A stretch of DNA of 64,000 bases from JAAEPI01 sp965212145 (GTDB lineage: Bacteria > Bacteroidota > Bacteroidia > Cytophagales > Cyclobacteriaceae): positions 248,001 through 312,000 of the forward strand of contig CBDBUY010000001.1 of NCBI GenBank assembly GCA_965212145.1. The letters run 5' to 3'. Under the pieces are notes generated by a model. It did no database searches, was not told the origin of the DNA, and saw only the letters and a program-made list of their open reading frames with translations. Numbering within the stretch: position 1 is the first letter of the stretch; every line of letters begins with the position of its first letter. Positions 8,282-15,279 of the stretch are shown piece by piece. The position numbers and the translations under genes were made by a program.

Positions 8282-8680
8282 TTAGTTGTTAAGATTAATA
8301 AATACTGGTGCAACCTGCTTGGATCTGACTGGAATTCCAGGGGCAATTGCTGGTTCCCATTTCGGCATTATTTCAAAAACCCTGATAGCTTCTTTGTCGA
8401 GATCTTCGTGCAACCCCCTGATTACTTTAATTTCGGACAATGAGCCATCTAGTTCAATAATAAACTCAACATAAATTTTACCCTCAGAGAATAGCTGTGG
8501 TTGCGAATTGCGATAATTATTATCAATGAAAGTATACATCTCATTTGAGCCCCCTGGAAAACTAGCCATGGTGTATGGGTTTGAGAAAATGAGATTTTCT
8601 TTTAGCCTGATTGATTCAATATCATCATGAATACGACAAGAAAGAGGAATAATTAATATGAGTAACAAAGTGTATCTCAT
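8282..8680 (-). CDS. Small TonB C-terminal-domain lipoprotein
   Basis: A 132-residue protein. The first 15 residues form a lipoprotein signal (LLLILIIPLSC). Residues 65-130 resemble a TonB C-terminal domain: GKIYVEFIIELDGSLSEIKVIRG, DLDKEAIRVFEIMPKWEPA and a final VAPVFINL strand. There is no proline-rich spacer or inner-membrane helix as in true TonB, so coupling to ExbBD is unlikely. It lies between paaC and paaD and ends next to the paaD frame. No role in phenylacetate breakdown is apparent. It may be inserted cargo like the four-helix-bundle gene. Confidence 0.8.
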   Translation of the reverse strand: MRYTLLLILIIPLSCRIHDDIESIRLKENLIFSNPYTMASFPGGSNEMYTFIDNNYRNSQPQLFSEGKIYVEFIIELDGSLSEIKVIRGLHEDLDKEAIRVFEIMPKWEPAIAPGIPVRSKQVAPVFINLNN

Positions 8681-8722
8681 CCAACTAATTTACTCAATTA
8701 ACTGTTCACTCATAACCAGTCC

Positions 8723-9475
8723 CTACCATTCATTCCCAGGATAGGCTCTTTGCAGAAATTGCAGGTCAGATAAAATGTAGCCCAGATGCTCAGTGTGTCG
8801 GCCGTCTTTGCCTCCAAGGTGCGCATAGGTAGATTCTGGATGTTCCAAGGTCGCCTCGGTGAGTACATCTTTGATCTTAGCGTCACGCTTTTCTTTCACC
8901 TCGTTCAAGTCCACGCCATACCCATCCTCCAATGCCTTCTTCTCCGTTTCATTGAATTCCGTGAGTTCACCTGCATACGACCAAAACTGATCTACAGCCT
9001 GCTCCATACGCTGATGGCTTTCTTCGGTTCCGTCACCTAATCGAATGACCCAATCGCTACTCCACTTCAGGTGGTACTTGGCTTCCTTGAGTGATTTCGC
9101 CGCGATGGCCGCCAGGCGTTCGTCGTTGCTATGGCTGAGTTCCTCCCAGAAATACTGCGAGTATGAGTCAAACAAAAACTGTCGGAAGATCGTCTGGGCA
9201 AAATCACCGTTGGGTTGCTCGACGAGCAAGACATTTCTATACTCTCGATTGTCTCGGAAACCAACCAGATCGTCCTCTGATTTTCCTTCTCCCTGAATCT
9301 CAACAGCATATTGATACAACATTCTAGCTTGACCAATCAGGTCAAGGGAGATGTTGGTCATGGCTATGTCCTGCTCCAAAATGGGGCCGTGTCCACACCA
9401 TTCGGCCAGTCGCTGGCCGAGGATGAGGCAGGTATCTGCCTGCTGTAGTGTATAGTTAAATTTGTTGTTGTCCAT
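8723..9475 (-). CDS. paaC: Phenylacetyl-CoA epoxidase structural subunit PaaC
   Basis: A ferritin-like subunit of about 250 residues that forms the structural heterodimer with PaaA in the ring-1,2-epoxidase. Typical PaaC segments are LGQRLAEWCGHGPILEQDIAMTNI, SLDLIGQARMLYQY, and SLKEAKYHLKWSSDWVIRLGDGTEESH. The ATG at 9475 (MDNNKFNYTL) is preferred. A start five codons further upstream would fall inside a palindromic repeat at 9485-9549. The neighbours paaB and paaD and the length support the assignment. Confidence 0.92.
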   Translation of the reverse strand: MDNNKFNYTLQQADTCLILGQRLAEWCGHGPILEQDIAMTNISLDLIGQARMLYQYAVEIQGEGKSEDDLVGFRDNREYRNVLLVEQPNGDFAQTIFRQFLFDSYSQYFWEELSHSNDERLAAIAAKSLKEAKYHLKWSSDWVIRLGDGTEESHQRMEQAVDQFWSYAGELTEFNETEKKALEDGYGVDLNEVKEKRDAKIKDVLTEATLEHPESTYAHLGGKDGRHTEHLGYILSDLQFLQRAYPGNEW

Positions 9476-9484
9476 AATTATCAG

Positions 9485-9549
9485 CGTCATCGCGAGGAAC
9501 GAAGCGATCTCAAACAGTATGGGATTGCTTCACTCCATTCGCAATGACG
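9485..9549. repeat. Imperfect palindromic intergenic repeat (CGTCAT...ATGACG)
   Basis: The left arm begins CGTCATCGCGAGGAACGAAG and the right arm ends CTCCATTCGCAATGACG. They pair over about 27 bases with few mismatches around an AAACAGTAT loop. The form matches a class of short dispersed palindromes (cgtcattgcgaggagcgaagc...) that I recall from many bacterial genomes. It lies exactly between paaB and paaC and could fold in the polycistronic mRNA. Only one copy is in the window. Confidence 0.7.
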
Positions 9550-9556
9550 GTTGGAT

Positions 9557-9841
9557 TTACATGTGCTTCACTTCGTCCGGTAAATTGTAAAATGTCGGGT
9601 GACGATAAACCTTATCGTTAGCTGGATCGAACAACGGATCTGAGTCGTCGGGATCAGAAGCGATCAGGTGCTTAGATTCCACCACCCAAATACTCACACC
9701 CTCATTGCGCCGTGTGTATACGTCGCGTGCATTTTGGATAGCCATCTCAGCATCTGCTGCGTGTAGGCTGCCCACGTGCTTGTGATTGAGACCGGCTTTT
9801 CCCCTGATAAATACTTCCCAAAGTGGCCAATTCTTACCCAT
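9557..9841 (-). CDS. paaB: Phenylacetyl-CoA epoxidase subunit PaaB
   Basis: A 94-residue subunit matching E. coli PaaB (95). Conserved segments are WPLWEVFIRGKAGLNHKHVGSLHA, MAIQNARDVYTRRNEG and SIWVVES. PaaB bridges PaaAC dimers in the epoxidase. The ATG at 9841 (MGKNWPL) lies 1 base past the paaA stop and fits the family N terminus. An upstream start at 9892 would add 17 lysine-rich residues overlapping paaA and is not supported by the family length. Confidence 0.92.
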   Translation of the reverse strand: MGKNWPLWEVFIRGKAGLNHKHVGSLHAADAEMAIQNARDVYTRRNEGVSIWVVESKHLIASDPDDSDPLFDPANDKVYRHPTFYNLPDEVKHM

Positions 9842-9842
9842 C

Positions 9843-10790
9843 TTATGCTGCTTTAGATTGTTTTCTGTTTGCTTTTTTTTCTGCGTACGCATTTGCCGCT
9901 TCTCTTACCCACGCGCCTTCATCCCACGCCATATTTCTGGCGGCTAATCGTTGCTTATTGCATGGTCCGTTTCCTTTGATCACTTGGAAAAATTCGTCCC
10001 AGTTGATCTCACCAAAATCGTAGTGTCCTCGTTCCTCGTTCCATTTTAAGTCCTTATCGGGAATAGTTATTCCCAAAATATCTGCCTGCGGTTTCGTTGC
10101 ATCCACAAACTTTTGGCGAAGCTCATCATTGGTAAATCGCTTAATCCCCCAGCGCATGGACTGCTCGGTGTGTGTGGACGCTTCATCTGCCGGGCCAAAC
10201 ATCATCAGTGCCGGCCACCACCATCTATTCAAGGCATCCTGCGCCATGTCCTTTTGTTCTTTCGATCCTCTGCACAGCGTAAGCATGATCTCAAATCCTT
10301 GCCGTTGGTGGAAGGATTCTTCTTTGCAGATTCTGACCATCGATCGGGCATAAGGTCCGTAAGAGGCGCGGCAAAGCGGAACCTGATTCATGATGGCTGC
10401 ACCATCCACGAGCCATCCAATGGCGCCCATATCTGCCCAGGTCAATGTTGGATAATTGAAAATACTAGAATATTTGGCCTTGCCCGAGTGTAGCTCTTCG
10501 AACAACGTATCTCGATCTACGCCGAGGGTCTCTGTGGCACTGTAGATGTACAGACCATGCCCGGCTTCATCCTGCACTTTGGCCAATGCAGCCGCCTTTC
10601 TTCTAAGTGTAGGGGCGCGGGTGATCCAATTCGCTTCCGGCAACATCCCCACGATCTCCGAGTGTGCATGCTGCGACATCTGCCGGATCAATGTTTTTCG
10701 GTACTTCTCGGGCATCCAGTCCTTCGGCTCGATGCGGATGTCTTTGTCTATTTTTTCGTTGAAGTGGTCTTCTAGTGCTTGGACCTCCAT
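9843..10790 (-). CDS. paaA: Phenylacetyl-CoA epoxidase catalytic subunit PaaA
   Basis: The catalytic diiron subunit, 315 residues (E. coli 309). The diiron ligands are visible in HSEIVGMLPEANW, VQDEAGHGLY and CKEESFHQRQGFE. PaaA epoxidises the aromatic ring of phenylacetyl-CoA with O2. The ATG at 10790 (MEVQALEDHF) is chosen because the longer TTG start at 10814 falls inside a TAnnTTTG promoter box at 10819-10812. It is the first gene of the cluster, divergent from a histidine kinase. The reductase gene paaE is not present downstream. Confidence 0.95.
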   Translation of the reverse strand: MEVQALEDHFNEKIDKDIRIEPKDWMPEKYRKTLIRQMSQHAHSEIVGMLPEANWITRAPTLRRKAAALAKVQDEAGHGLYIYSATETLGVDRDTLFEELHSGKAKYSSIFNYPTLTWADMGAIGWLVDGAAIMNQVPLCRASYGPYARSMVRICKEESFHQRQGFEIMLTLCRGSKEQKDMAQDALNRWWWPALMMFGPADEASTHTEQSMRWGIKRFTNDELRQKFVDATKPQADILGITIPDKDLKWNEERGHYDFGEINWDEFFQVIKGNGPCNKQRLAARNMAWDEGAWVREAANAYAEKKANRKQSKAA

Positions 10791-10811
10791 GGCTCTAATC
10801 TTTATCGAATT

Positions 10812-10819
10812 CAAAGATA
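10812..10819 (-). promoter_or_regulatory. Putative paaA promoter -7 box
   Basis: On the minus strand the sequence reads TATCTTTG, a perfect match to the Bacteroidota -7 consensus TAnnTTTG, 22 bases before the paaA ATG at 10790. A matching -33 TTG at the usual distance is not obvious, and the expected -33/spacer region is occupied by an inverted repeat. The match rules against the TTG start at 10814. Confidence 0.6.
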
Positions 10820-10829
10820 ATCAATGAAA

Positions 10830-10843
10830 CTAACAGTTGTTAG
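10830..10843. promoter_or_regulatory. Inverted repeat CTAACA-gt-TGTTAG, candidate operator
   Basis: The 14 bases CTAACAGTTGTTAG have perfect 6-base arms and a 2-base centre. They lie 11 bases upstream of the paaA -7 box, where a repressor would block polymerase. TetR-type PaaR or GntR-type PaaX regulators control paa genes in other bacteria, but no such regulator gene is in the window. Assignment as an operator is inference. Confidence 0.4.
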
Positions 10844-10952
10844 CTTCATGGTGGATTCGAGTACTTCCACTCGGAATTCGTAGCATTTTAAGCGATCAAA
10901 AATTATGTCTCCAATTTTGTTTTAATTAGCGTCCCAACCATCAGCTATACAT

Positions 10953-12215
10953 TTGATTAATAAAGACTATCTACAGCGTCAGCAGATTTTTTATCTCATT
11001 TTGATGATATCTGCTTATCTGTCCTCACTGTATTTCGGTGGTTTCTATTTTATCGCGGATGTCCCAGAAATCGCATTTCCCACATTCGCAGCTTTTGGTT
11101 TGTTTGTGATTTTTGGTGTTATCTCTTTTTTTGTCAACGTCACGGACCTTGTCATCTTATTTAGAGCTTCCATGATTGTGACGTTGCTCGCTTTTTACAA
11201 TAAAGCGTTCCATACGGGGGGCATTCTTTCTCCGGCAGCTTTTGAATTAACTACTGCGCCGCTCTTGGCTTTCTTTTATCGACCTGAAAGGGATAGATAC
11301 ATTTTCATGGGCATATCCTTACTCTGTATCATTTCTCTCTGGATACTTACAACAATCGGACTCACTCCAAATCTGCTACCGGAAGATTACTCTCTTGCAC
11401 AGTCCGTATCTATCGGGGTATTCGTGTTTGCTGTAGTAACCACCTTTGCAATACTGTTCCGAACATCCATATCTGTGAAAAACAGGAAGTTAAATGAGTC
11501 CATGCAAAAGCTGCAGGACACGACTCAGAAATTGGTAGAATCAGAGAAGATGGCGTCCTTAGGAATGCTCTCAGCAGGAGTGGCTCATGAAATCAATAAC
11601 CCATTAAATTTCATTAAAGGAGGTCTGGAAATTTTAGAACTCGAATTAAAGAAATTGAATCACGATAGCGCTGACATGGACAAGTGCATTGAGGTGATAA
11701 AAGAAGGTTTGAAAAGATCCTCGACCATTGTAAATAGCTTAAATCACTTTAGCAGAGAAACCGTGGCAATGGATGAAAAATGTGATTTACACAACATTTT
11801 AGAGAATGGGATTACCATGTTAATGCCCAAGCTAAACATCCAGAGAAAGCGGATTATCAGGGAATACGACGCATCTGATCCGGTAATCTCAGGAAATGTA
11901 GGAAAACTACACCAAGCATTTTTGAACATCCTTTCGAACGCTGAGCAGGCCATTGACGAAGAGGGTACTATCACGATCAAAACTACGGCGAATCAAACGG
12001 AAGTTTTATTAGAAATAATCGATGACGGAGTTGGGATTAGCAAAGACAATTTGGAGAGAATTGGAGAGCCGTTTTTTTCCACCAAACCAGCGGGTCAGGG
12101 TACAGGCTTGGGGCTAGCCATAACTTATCGTATTATTGAGGCTCACAAAGGTGAGATATTTGTGAATTCGAAAGTGGACCAGGGAACTAGTTTTTGTATA
12201 GCATTTAGATCATGA
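10953..12215 (+). CDS. Membrane sensor histidine kinase
   Basis: About six hydrophobic helices fill residues 10-175, with no periplasmic domain. A coiled linker (MQKLQDTTQKLVES) leads into a HisKA domain with the phospho-acceptor near residue 211 (AGVAHEINNPLNF). The HATPase domain shows NAEQAID, DDGVGIS and GTGLGLAIT. The chosen start is TTG at 10953. A TACATTTG promoter-like box at 10948-10955 overlaps this codon, so an ATG at 11004 inside the first helix is possible. The gene overlaps the following receiver gene by 4 bases, forming a two-component pair. The signal is unknown. Confidence 0.88.
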   Translation: MINKDYLQRQQIFYLILMISAYLSSLYFGGFYFIADVPEIAFPTFAAFGLFVIFGVISFFVNVTDLVILFRASMIVTLLAFYNKAFHTGGILSPAAFELTTAPLLAFFYRPERDRYIFMGISLLCIISLWILTTIGLTPNLLPEDYSLAQSVSIGVFVFAVVTTFAILFRTSISVKNRKLNESMQKLQDTTQKLVESEKMASLGMLSAGVAHEINNPLNFIKGGLEILELELKKLNHDSADMDKCIEVIKEGLKRSSTIVNSLNHFSRETVAMDEKCDLHNILENGITMLMPKLNIQRKRIIREYDASDPVISGNVGKLHQAFLNILSNAEQAIDEEGTITIKTTANQTEVLLEIIDDGVGISKDNLERIGEPFFSTKPAGQGTGLGLAITYRIIEAHKGEIFVNSKVDQGTSFCIAFRS

Positions 12216-12574
12216 AGAAAACCGTGTTGTTCGTAGATGATGAAGAAATCAATCTACTTGTTTTGAAAAGAGTCTTCGGTGAATATTATGACGTGCTCAC
12301 GGCTAATTGTGGACAGGAAGCAATAGATGTTATCAATCAAAACTTGAATTCTTTAAATGCAATAGTGAGCGATCTCAAGATGCCTGATATGAGCGGTATC
12401 GAACTCTTTGAAAAAATGAATGCAACCATCCGCGGGATACCTTGTTTTCTTCTGACCGGTTACGATAATACGGTGGAAATCGAGCGTGCGCTTGAAAAAA
12501 AGCTCATCTTGAAACAATTTCAAAAACCATTCGACACGAACGAAATAAACAGCACCCTACAACAACACTTTTAA
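12212..12574 (+). CDS. Single-domain response regulator (CheY-like)
   Basis: A 120-residue receiver domain with the acidic pocket VDDEE, phospho-acceptor Asp54 (VSDLKMP), Thr82 (LLTGY) and Lys105 (QKPF). There is no output domain. It overlaps the upstream histidine kinase by ATGA, so the kinase is its likely phosphodonor. Single receivers act by protein contact or as relay steps. The target cannot be inferred here. It ends 3 bases before the convergent symporter gene. Confidence 0.9.
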   Translation: MKKTVLFVDDEEINLLVLKRVFGEYYDVLTANCGQEAIDVINQNLNSLNAIVSDLKMPDMSGIELFEKMNATIRGIPCFLLTGYDNTVEIERALEKKLILKQFQKPFDTNEINSTLQQHF

Positions 12575-12577
12575 TCT

Positions 12578-13996
12578 TCAGGGTCTGGCCGCCACTTCCA
12601 TATCAATCTCACCTTCAGATTTAGCAATCAAAGAAGAGACTGTCGCATCTCCAGTAACATTGACCACAGTTCGGAACATATCCAGAATCCGATCAACTGG
12701 GAAGATAATGGCGATCCAGGCAGGGTTAAGCCCCACGGATTGAAGGACAATAATCATCATCACAAGTCCGGCACTCGGTACTGCCGCCGCACCTATCGAA
12801 GCTAGTGTCGCAGTGAAAACGATCACCAACTGCTGAGAAATGGACAGATCAATCATGTGCAGCTGAGCCATGAAGACAACTGCTACACCTTGAAGCATAG
12901 AGGTTCCGTCCATGTTTACCGTTGCTCCAATTGGCAAAACGAATGAGGTCACGTTCCTGCTCACTCCCATGTTGTCCTCTACACATTCCATGGTGACCGG
13001 AAGCGTTGCTGCACTCGAGCTTGTGGAAAACGCCAGGAACTGAGCCGGACTTATATTTCTAAAGAATTGCTTGATTGAGAGCCCCTTGATAAAGCTGACT
13101 GCAATGAGTGGATAGAAGACAAAAATCATGAACAGCAGGCCTGCAAGCAGCGTGAGCGTATACGACCCGAGCCCTTTAAAAATCTCAAAAACTTCCGCCG
13201 GGGTGTCGGCCATTTTTGCAATGACTCCTGCCAGCAGTGCGAAAACGAAATAAGGCGCCACGCCCATGATCAACTCCACCATTTTGAGAAAAACGTGATT
13301 CACGCTTTGTACAAAATCGATAATTGGCTGAGATTTTTCTTTCGGAACCGACACAATGCAAATTCCAAAGAAAACTGCAAAGAAGATTACCTGCAGCATC
13401 AAGCTGTTATTGGAGATGGAAAAGACAATGTTATCCGGTACCATGTCTACGAGGAACTGTAGTGGACTTTGGTCTCCTCGGTTTTCTGCTGTTTCTAATT
13501 GCTTCGCTGCTCGCTCACGCAAAGCCACTGCCGTGGAGTCTCCCTGCATGTCCGAAACCAAATTGGCATACTCTGGATTTGCTAAAAAATTCTTGTTGTC
13601 TTTTATTTCTACACCCGAATCCTGTGCCCACAATTCGTAGCTGATTCTATTCTTTACCCTCGATTCCTCATCGATCATTTTCCCAGGTCCAACTCCATTG
13701 ACCAATAAAAGACCAAAGAACACGGCTATCAAGGTAGTGACCATGTATAAAGTGATGGTCTTGAGTCCCAGTCTGCCCAGTTTTGTTACATCGCTGAGTT
13801 CAGAAATCCCCCCAATGATGGAAAACAAAACCAATGGCACTGCAATCAACTTCAGCAATCGAATGAAGATAGTACCAAAAGGATCGATCCAGTCGATGGT
13901 GAACTCATTCCAGCCTAAGAAGCTCGAAAGGAACGCATAGGCCACACCTAGTACCAGACCAATAATGATTTTGACGTGCAGAGGTAGTTTTTTCAT
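12578..13996 (-). CDS. Dicarboxylate/amino acid:cation symporter (DAACS family)
   Basis: A secondary transporter of about 472 residues related to GltP/DctA. Diagnostic motifs are the serine-rich reentrant loop FSTSSSAATLPVT and the NMDGT motif in PIGATVNMDGTSM. The protein imports C4-dicarboxylates, glutamate or aspartate with Na+ or H+. The ATG at 13996 (MKKLPLHVK) is preferred over a TTG seven codons upstream. A loop of roughly 90 residues rich in charged residues (about residues 115-185) separates early helices and is longer than in E. coli GltP. Substrate is not resolved. Confidence 0.9.
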   Translation of the reverse strand: MKKLPLHVKIIIGLVLGVAYAFLSSFLGWNEFTIDWIDPFGTIFIRLLKLIAVPLVLFSIIGGISELSDVTKLGRLGLKTITLYMVTTLIAVFFGLLLVNGVGPGKMIDEESRVKNRISYELWAQDSGVEIKDNKNFLANPEYANLVSDMQGDSTAVALRERAAKQLETAENRGDQSPLQFLVDMVPDNIVFSISNNSLMLQVIFFAVFFGICIVSVPKEKSQPIIDFVQSVNHVFLKMVELIMGVAPYFVFALLAGVIAKMADTPAEVFEIFKGLGSYTLTLLAGLLFMIFVFYPLIAVSFIKGLSIKQFFRNISPAQFLAFSTSSSAATLPVTMECVEDNMGVSRNVTSFVLPIGATVNMDGTSMLQGVAVVFMAQLHMIDLSISQQLVIVFTATLASIGAAAVPSAGLVMMIIVLQSVGLNPAWIAIIFPVDRILDMFRTVVNVTGDATVSSLIAKSEGEIDMEVAARP

Positions 13997-14054
13997 TTCA
14001 CTCGGAATATGTCGCAATTTATTCTTAATTCAGAAAACTGCTTGTTTGTGTTTT

Positions 14055-15140
14055 TTACAGAAGCCTTAGATTGTCAATGAGCCATTGGTTCTCCTCCGGC
14101 CTGCCTACAGTTATTCTAATGCAATGCTCGAGTGGTCCACCCAGAGGTCGCACTAAGACTCCTCGTTTCATGAGTTGCTCAAATACTTTCTTTACTTCGT
14201 CCGCTGACTCCCAAATGGTCATAATGAAATTGGCGTATGACTCAACATACTTGATCTCCACATCGTCAAATGCTTCAGTCAAGACTTTCATCTGCTCGGT
14301 ATTATTTGCGATGGTTTGTTCCAAAAAATCCTCGTCCTGAAGGGCTCCTATTCCTGCAGCTTGAGCCAAAGTTCCTGGTTCAAAGGTCAGCCGAACTTTG
14401 TTCATCACCTGAATGATTTTTGGATGACCAATTCCATAACCAATTCTCACGCCGGCTATCCCATAAGCCTTACTGAATGTCCTTAAGGTCAGCACATTAT
14501 CAAATCCCAGATCCATAGAGTTTGGAAAGTCCGCATCCAGCCCTTGAGAAAACTCATAATAGGCCTCATCCACAATGACCAATATGTGATCAGGGATAGA
14601 CGAAATAAATTGCTTCAATGCCTCTTTTGAAATCTTGGTGCCTGTCGGGTTATTGACATTGGCCAAGTAGATGACCTTCGTGTTAATATTTATACGGCTT
14701 TTAATGGCGTCTAGATCGAATGAATAGTCATCGGTCATCGGCATAGACACACACCGGATGTTATTGATTCGCGCCCAGTTATAAATAATAACGAAGCTGC
14801 CTTCTGAGGTCAGAAATTCATCGTCATTTGAGCAGGTTGCTCGAATGGCATTCATCAGTACAGACTCAGAGCCATTCCCCAAAATCACTTCCTCGGGTTT
14901 CTTGCCATGCTTGAGCGCCAATCTTCTCCGCAAATCAAAACCCGTAGGGTCCGGGTAATAATTGACATCCTCTACCTCCGTAACGGCTGCCATGGCTTTT
15001 TTAGATACACCGAGGGTATTTTCATTATTCCAAAGAATAGCTGTTTTAGTCCAACCAAATTCTTCTTTCAGCTGAGCAATTGTTTTTCCGGGCTGATAGC
15101 TTTTGATTGCCGCGATATTGTCAGGAATACGGATATTCAT
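14055..15140 (-). CDS. HisC-like PLP-dependent aminotransferase
   Basis: A fold-type I aminotransferase of 361 residues. It shows NVNNPTG, VDEAYYEF and the PLP lysine in TFSKAYGIAGVRIGYG, with a C-terminal arginine motif near PLEHCIRITVG. The sequence resembles histidinol-phosphate aminotransferase, but no other his genes are nearby, so an aromatic or other amino-acid aminotransferase is possible. ATG at 15140 is chosen over an adjacent GTG. It runs divergently from carB. Confidence 0.82.
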   Translation of the reverse strand: MNIRIPDNIAAIKSYQPGKTIAQLKEEFGWTKTAILWNNENTLGVSKKAMAAVTEVEDVNYYPDPTGFDLRRRLALKHGKKPEEVILGNGSESVLMNAIRATCSNDDEFLTSEGSFVIIYNWARINNIRCVSMPMTDDYSFDLDAIKSRININTKVIYLANVNNPTGTKISKEALKQFISSIPDHILVIVDEAYYEFSQGLDADFPNSMDLGFDNVLTLRTFSKAYGIAGVRIGYGIGHPKIIQVMNKVRLTFEPGTLAQAAGIGALQDEDFLEQTIANNTEQMKVLTEAFDDVEIKYVESYANFIMTIWESADEVKKVFEQLMKRGVLVRPLGGPLEHCIRITVGRPEENQWLIDNLRLL

Positions 15141-15212
15141 CACTGCGAATCTAAGTGCATTTCGGGTTCGAATAAATCCATCTCATTTTAATTTGAAACA
15201 AGCAGGATTTAA

Positions 15213-15245
15213 TTGCCCCAAAGCCGGTTTGCTATGTTAATTTTG
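15213..15245 (+). promoter_or_regulatory. Putative carB operon promoter
   Basis: A TTG at 15213-15215 and TAATTTTG at 15238-15245 are separated by 22 bases, fitting the Bacteroidota -33/-7 promoter form. The box ends 34 bases before the carB ATG. It is the only promoter-like element I see ahead of the long carB-to-TauE gene run. Confidence 0.6.
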
Positions 15246-15279
15246 CCGGAATTTATGCCTACCCTCAAAACCACCGTAC

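Noticed and set aside
8282..8291. Programmed -1 frameshift fusing the TonB_C protein to PaaD
   Set aside because: The paaD frame is -1 relative to the TonB_C gene at this point, but no slippery heptamer or downstream structure is evident. Kept only as a remote option for the start problem.
10948..10955. TACATTTG as a promoter for the histidine kinase
   Set aside because: It overlaps the TTG start codon of the kinase, and no -33 element lies at the proper distance. It is only acceptable if the real start is the ATG at 11004.
12212..12574. Hybrid histidine kinase split by sequencing error
   Set aside because: The kinase ends with a complete ATPase domain and the receiver has its own ATG with a normal ATGA overlap, so two separate genes are more likely.
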